A DNA stretch of 40,989 nucleotides, taken from positions 1-40,989 of IMG/VR virus record IMGVR_UViG_3300033388_002556. One strand, given 5' to 3'. The DNA comes from a virus. The notes below the pieces were generated by a model that did no database searches, was not told where the DNA came from, and saw nothing but the letters and a program-made list of their open reading frames with translations. This document shows, piece by piece, positions 37,699-40,989 of this stretch; position 1 is the first letter of the stretch, and each line of letters begins with the position of its first letter. The position numbers were made by a program, and so were the translations under genes.

Positions 37699-39660
37699 TC
37701 ACTTTTTTTTATTTAAATCACGCCTCGCTGTCTGGCGTTCCATAATTTCCAAAACTGTCTTATGGGTAATTTTTTGTATCTCGTCAGGCCTCATTTTATT
37801 CTGTTTTGCCCATGAACGATAATTTAAAACCTCGCTATCAAGGAACGCGTCCGCAGCACATAAACCGTAAGTCCTACAATCAAGGGATTCGTTCCGTCGA
37901 CCGGTTGGGTTGTGGAAGCTACCATCTCGGCGCCTTTCCTCAGATGTTAGCATCTCGAAATAATGCTCGTCATAATCCCACGGAAAATCACAAAATCCGG
38001 GGCGCTGCGGTTCCACTTCCTGACGGGGAATTTTTAAATTGTGATAAATCTGAGTTTTATAATAATTCGTCGAAACTTCGTATAATGTGGAATCTTCATT
38101 TAATTTTTGAGCCCGGTACCGTCTAAAATTTCCGGATGTTATCTCGTCGCCCTTTTCCTTTTTTCTGGTTTTCAATGCCGAAAACCCCTTTGACGGAAAT
38201 GTATTTTGCCAGCGGTTACAAAATCTATATACTATGTCGGCAACTTTTCCAGATCCACTGTCTATAAAAATTAAACTTATTGAAAATCCCATTCCATCAT
38301 CCCGGAAATATGTCAATTCAGACTCCAGGGCATACGTATTTAGATCTTCCCATGCCCCGGAATAGGGATCTAAAACATTACCTTTAAATACTAAGTAATT
38401 TATACTCCAGGTCTTATAGCCGGCCCCAATTCCTAAAATTTCCATTTCAAGGCGAGCCGGATTATTTTCATTTGATTCTGATCCTTCCTGGACATCCACG
38501 GCGGCGACTAAATACAAAACTCCGTTTGGTATCTGGTCCCGTTTATATTTCCCTCTATTTTCCCGGACTTTTTCGGCTGCGGGCCTGGTTCCGGATTCCC
38601 GGTGAGGTTTTCCCATTTTTAAGTTATCATGAGCCTGTTTTTTAAGAGGACTCTTTTTAGATTCTTCATATGATATAACCATATCATACCATGACAATAG
38701 CGGACTATACAATCCATTCAAATTAAATGATGCAATAAAATCGTATTCCGGAATAGCGTTTTTTCTCCATTCTCCACCGTTAAGCATTTTATTTTTTGAT
38801 GATTCTTTTATTTCGCGCTGGCAAGTTTGTGACTCGCAGACATAAACAATCGATTTTCGTAATATTCGGCCCTTACTATATTTCCAATGCAATCCATGGC
38901 CACGCCCATGAGAAAAGTCTAATAACTGCATATGTCCACAATATGGACACGGTACATAAAATAACCGCTGATCGCCCTCAAGGAATAACTGAAAAATCAA
39001 GCTGGCGTCCTCGGTTGTGGGCGTACTCATTGCTAAAATTTTTGACTGCGATCCCCATGCCTGGGTCCTGGCTTTTATCATGTCCCAGACAGATCCTTCG
39101 TCGCCAAGCTGCAAGCGCCAGCGATCTACCTCGTCGGGCAATACGATCCGTTTTGTTTCGCTTGCAAGTTGCGCCGGACTGAGCGAGCTCGCTATATCTA
39201 TATTTCCTCCAGGGAATAGTTTACTATATGAAGTATTACCCGTTTTTCTGGACGTTCGGCTTTCCACTTCGGTTTTAAATTTTACACCCGCGGCGGCTGC
39301 CCTGGGAACGATCCGACGTTCAAGCCATTTAATAGCGGCGGTTTCATTACTGGATATATATAATATTTCGCTCGGGACCTGGGTAATATAATACATACTT
39401 GTCAATTCGGCCAACGTTGATTTTCCGGTCTGTGCTGGAAACATGCAACGGATTTCCATAGTTGGATTATCGGGACTTAATAATTTTAATGGCTCTGTAA
39501 GATAAGGCGCAGTTTTCCGGCTGTATTTCTGTCCGCGGTAAGGTCCGGATGGAATTATGGTTGTCTCGGCATATTCCAGGATTGACGGGTTTCTTTTCCG
39601 TGTTGGGAGGTTGGTATATAAATCAATTAAAAATTCACGGGTGGGGTTATAGTTTGGCAT
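37699..39660 (-). CDS. terL: Terminase large subunit (lambda gpA type)
   Basis: A 653-residue packaging motor. Walker A is PAQTGKST at 75-82, Walker B IVLPDEVDRW at 171-180, and MSTPTTEDASLI follows as coupling motif. A Cys-x2-Cys pair (VPCPYCGHM) lies near 238. The nuclease part has LVAAVDVQEG and IFIDSGSGKVADIVY, and the WDYDEHYFEMLTSEE block near the end is typical of the GpA family. It would cut at cos-type sites and pump DNA through the portal. Confidence 0.95.
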   Translation of the reverse strand: MPNYNPTREFLIDLYTNLPTRKRNPSILEYAETTIIPSGPYRGQKYSRKTAPYLTEPLKLLSPDNPTMEIRCMFPAQTGKSTLAELTSMYYITQVPSEILYISSNETAAIKWLERRIVPRAAAAGVKFKTEVESRTSRKTGNTSYSKLFPGGNIDIASSLSPAQLASETKRIVLPDEVDRWRLQLGDEGSVWDMIKARTQAWGSQSKILAMSTPTTEDASLIFQLFLEGDQRLFYVPCPYCGHMQLLDFSHGRGHGLHWKYSKGRILRKSIVYVCESQTCQREIKESSKNKMLNGGEWRKNAIPEYDFIASFNLNGLYSPLLSWYDMVISYEESKKSPLKKQAHDNLKMGKPHRESGTRPAAEKVRENRGKYKRDQIPNGVLYLVAAVDVQEGSESNENNPARLEMEILGIGAGYKTWSINYLVFKGNVLDPYSGAWEDLNTYALESELTYFRDDGMGFSISLIFIDSGSGKVADIVYRFCNRWQNTFPSKGFSALKTRKKEKGDEITSGNFRRYRAQKLNEDSTLYEVSTNYYKTQIYHNLKIPRQEVEPQRPGFCDFPWDYDEHYFEMLTSEERRRDGSFHNPTGRRNESLDCRTYGLCAADAFLDSEVLNYRSWAKQNKMRPDEIQKITHKTVLEIMERQTARRDLNKKK

Positions 39661-39692
39661 ATCAAAATAAAACGCCTTGAGACTTTAATGTT

Positions 39693-40217
39693 TCAAATCT
39701 CTCTGTGCTGGACTTGTGATAATCCGGGTTTTGCGTAGTTTTGTAAAATCCATCTGTAAAGTTTTATCGGTTTTTGAGTGGGATGAATGCGTTTTTCTCT
39801 TTTTTCATCCTCTATAAAAGCTCCGCTCCATAACTGTTTATATATTCTTGTTGTCCCTTTAATTGAACAATAGGCACATTCCCCATCAGCGCGAGGGCTT
39901 TTCCCCGTCTTTTTGTCCCAGACAATTAGTTGTGAAAATGTTGGTAACCATTTATTAAAATATTGCATCCCCCAAATTATTTGATTTTTACTAATTCTAA
40001 ATAATTCATCAAAATATATTTCGTCTGGAACAAAATCCCATTTTTCAATCATCTCAGAAGTTTTATATGTATTATCTTTATATCCAAACTTATTACCAAA
40101 ACTGTTAAAGATCCCATAAGGCGGATCAACAATAGCCAAATCGATATAATTATCAGGCATTTCGGCCATTAAATCCATGCAGTCACCGAGTAATATTTTA
40201 TTTTTCTCTATTTTCAC
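39693..40217 (-). pseudogene. Truncated second copy of the DNA methyltransferase
   Basis: From a GTG overlapping the terS stop (GTGA), the first 34 residues nearly equal those of the intact enzyme at 4651-5310, with the usual DPPYG motif. The frame shifts after NYAKPG and stops: about 90 bases that encode the SAM-binding DTHSGSGS segment in the intact copy are missing. The following 60 bases again match the 3' end of the intact copy, out of frame. Without motif I it cannot be a working methyltransferase of the normal type; it could still bind DNA. Confidence 0.82.
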
Positions 40218-40906
40218 AGTTTGGGCTCATACTTTTTAATAGCTTTGATTATATTTTTCTTTGTGTTATCTATCAACCCTAACACCATGGATGTAAATTT
40301 ATCGATATGTTTCGGCGTGACTTCCTTATCGTCAAGGATTTTCTGGCCGACCTCTTTTATAAACAGAGCGGCTGATCTTTCTATGTTACTATTAAGCCTT
40401 TCAATATACCTAAACAACCCATCTTCGATAAATTCGCGGGGAAGGTAATTTTTTTCAAGTATCTCAACATGAATTTGTTTTTTTTGCATCTCGGCAATTT
40501 TAGTTTGTACATTTATATCAAACAAAGAAAGTCCAAATTCTTTTTTTATTAAATCGCTTATCTCTTCGGCTTTTGGCAACTTCTCTGACTTGCTTTTATT
40601 TTTTGATAATTCCTTCGCCGACTTCTTTGACGGACTCTTTGATTTCGTTATTTTTTTTGACAACTTCTTTGACGACTTCTTTGATTTTGTTATTTTCTTC
40701 GCCGACTTCTCTTCTTTTTTTTTTGCGGCCTCACGTTGACGGGAACTGATTTTTATATAGGCCTTTACGTCTTGACTGTCAAGGTCAACAAATTTTCGTT
40801 TTCCTTTTAGCTCAAAGGGGATCACGCCCTCGGCTAAAGATTTAAAGACTGCCTGCTTGGAAATTCCGATTTGTCTGGCTAATTCTGTGGGGGAAATTAA
40901 ATTCAT
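40214..40906 (-). CDS. terS: Terminase small subunit (Nu1-like)
   Basis: A 230-residue protein. Residues 1-50 form a winged helix-turn-helix (LISPTELARQIGISKQAVFKSL, then GKRKFVDLDSQDVKAYI), as in Nu1. A lysine/serine-rich linker of repeated KKSSKK and KSPSKKSAKE units (about 65-115) follows, then a helical C-terminus for large-subunit or oligomer contacts. It is the first gene of the late operon. The ATG has no ribosome site and follows a -10 box by six bases. Confidence 0.83.
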   Translation of the reverse strand: MNLISPTELARQIGISKQAVFKSLAEGVIPFELKGKRKFVDLDSQDVKAYIKISSRQREAAKKKEEKSAKKITKSKKSSKKLSKKITKSKSPSKKSAKELSKNKSKSEKLPKAEEISDLIKKEFGLSLFDINVQTKIAEMQKKQIHVEILEKNYLPREFIEDGLFRYIERLNSNIERSAALFIKEVGQKILDDKEVTPKHIDKFTSMVLGLIDNTKKNIIKAIKKYEPKL

Positions 40907-40912
40907 GATTCA

Positions 40913-40941
40913 ATTCTAAAAAATCATTTTGAAAAAGTCAA
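40913..40941 (-). promoter_or_regulatory. Sigma70-type promoter of the late operon
   Basis: On the minus strand TTGACT (40941-40936) and TAGAAT (40918-40913) are spaced by 17 bases. The -10 box is six bases before the terS ATG, as for the VRR-NUC gene. Confidence 0.62.
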
Positions 40942-40989
40942 CCTTAAAACGACCAGCGAGTCAAGAAAATCCGGGGGTCGCGATTATTG

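Noticed and set aside
38796-39391. Plus-strand frames of 124 to 128 codons opposite terL
   Set aside because: They are shadows of the clearly conserved terminase; no ribosome site and no plausible protein.

Overview
The window reads as a nearly complete, possibly circular, genome of a tailed phage with a contractile tail. The head genes are of the lambda type (Nu1-like small terminase, GpA-type large terminase, gpW-like connector, portal, ClpP-like protease with a nested scaffold, decoration protein, gpE-like capsid). The tail is of the Mu type (sheath, tube, frameshifted chaperone, tape measure, then gp43 to gp48-like baseplate proteins). DNA is AT-rich, genes are tightly packed with ATGA-type stop/start overlaps, and many genes have GGAGG-type ribosome sites. 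The host cannot be named; a bacterium that may carry CBASS-type defence is suggested by an Acb2-like gene. I see no integrase, transposase or repressor, so either the phage is lytic or those genes lie outside the window. No stretch above 300 bases lacks a gene.

Layout. Bases 1-13156 are mostly plus-strand early genes: the tail end of a HAD-like protein, a glycosyltransferase-like protein, small zinc-type proteins, a YqaJ exonuclease, a Gp3-like metal-binding protein, an SSB-tail protein, a DNA methyltransferase, a 899-residue primase-helicase, HNH nuclease, cytosine-C5 methyltransferase (with a second long frame nested inside it), a run of very small membrane and Cys-rich proteins, a DEAD-type helicase and an ASCH-like protein. 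Near 12.8 kb, back-to-back promoters drive a leftward VRR-NUC nuclease and two rightward small proteins.

Bases 13160-40906 are on the minus strand and are read from right to left: terS, a truncated second methyltransferase copy, terL, a small three-gene operon with its own promoter and terminator, gpW, portal, a receptor-binding/fibre module, a lysis-like module, the protease-scaffold/decoration/capsid block, connectors, sheath, tube, a two-gene accessory island (glycosyltransferase-like and Acb2-like), tail chaperone, tape measure, baseplate and tail fibre. The two arms converge with only three bases between stop codons.

Most notable: (i) the Acb2-like anti-CBASS candidate framed by two identical 23-base stop-RBS linkers; (ii) a 180-codon frame inside the Dcm gene whose protein looks like a real phage family; (iii) duplicated genes on opposite arms (methyltransferase and glycosyltransferase), one methyltransferase copy having lost its SAM-binding segment; (iv) a U UUU UUA slippery site in the tail chaperone; (v) two genes, terS and the VRR-NUC gene, whose promoters place the transcript start on the ATG; (vi) a head operon split by about 6 kb of fibre and lysis genes, with an intrinsic terminator just before the protease.
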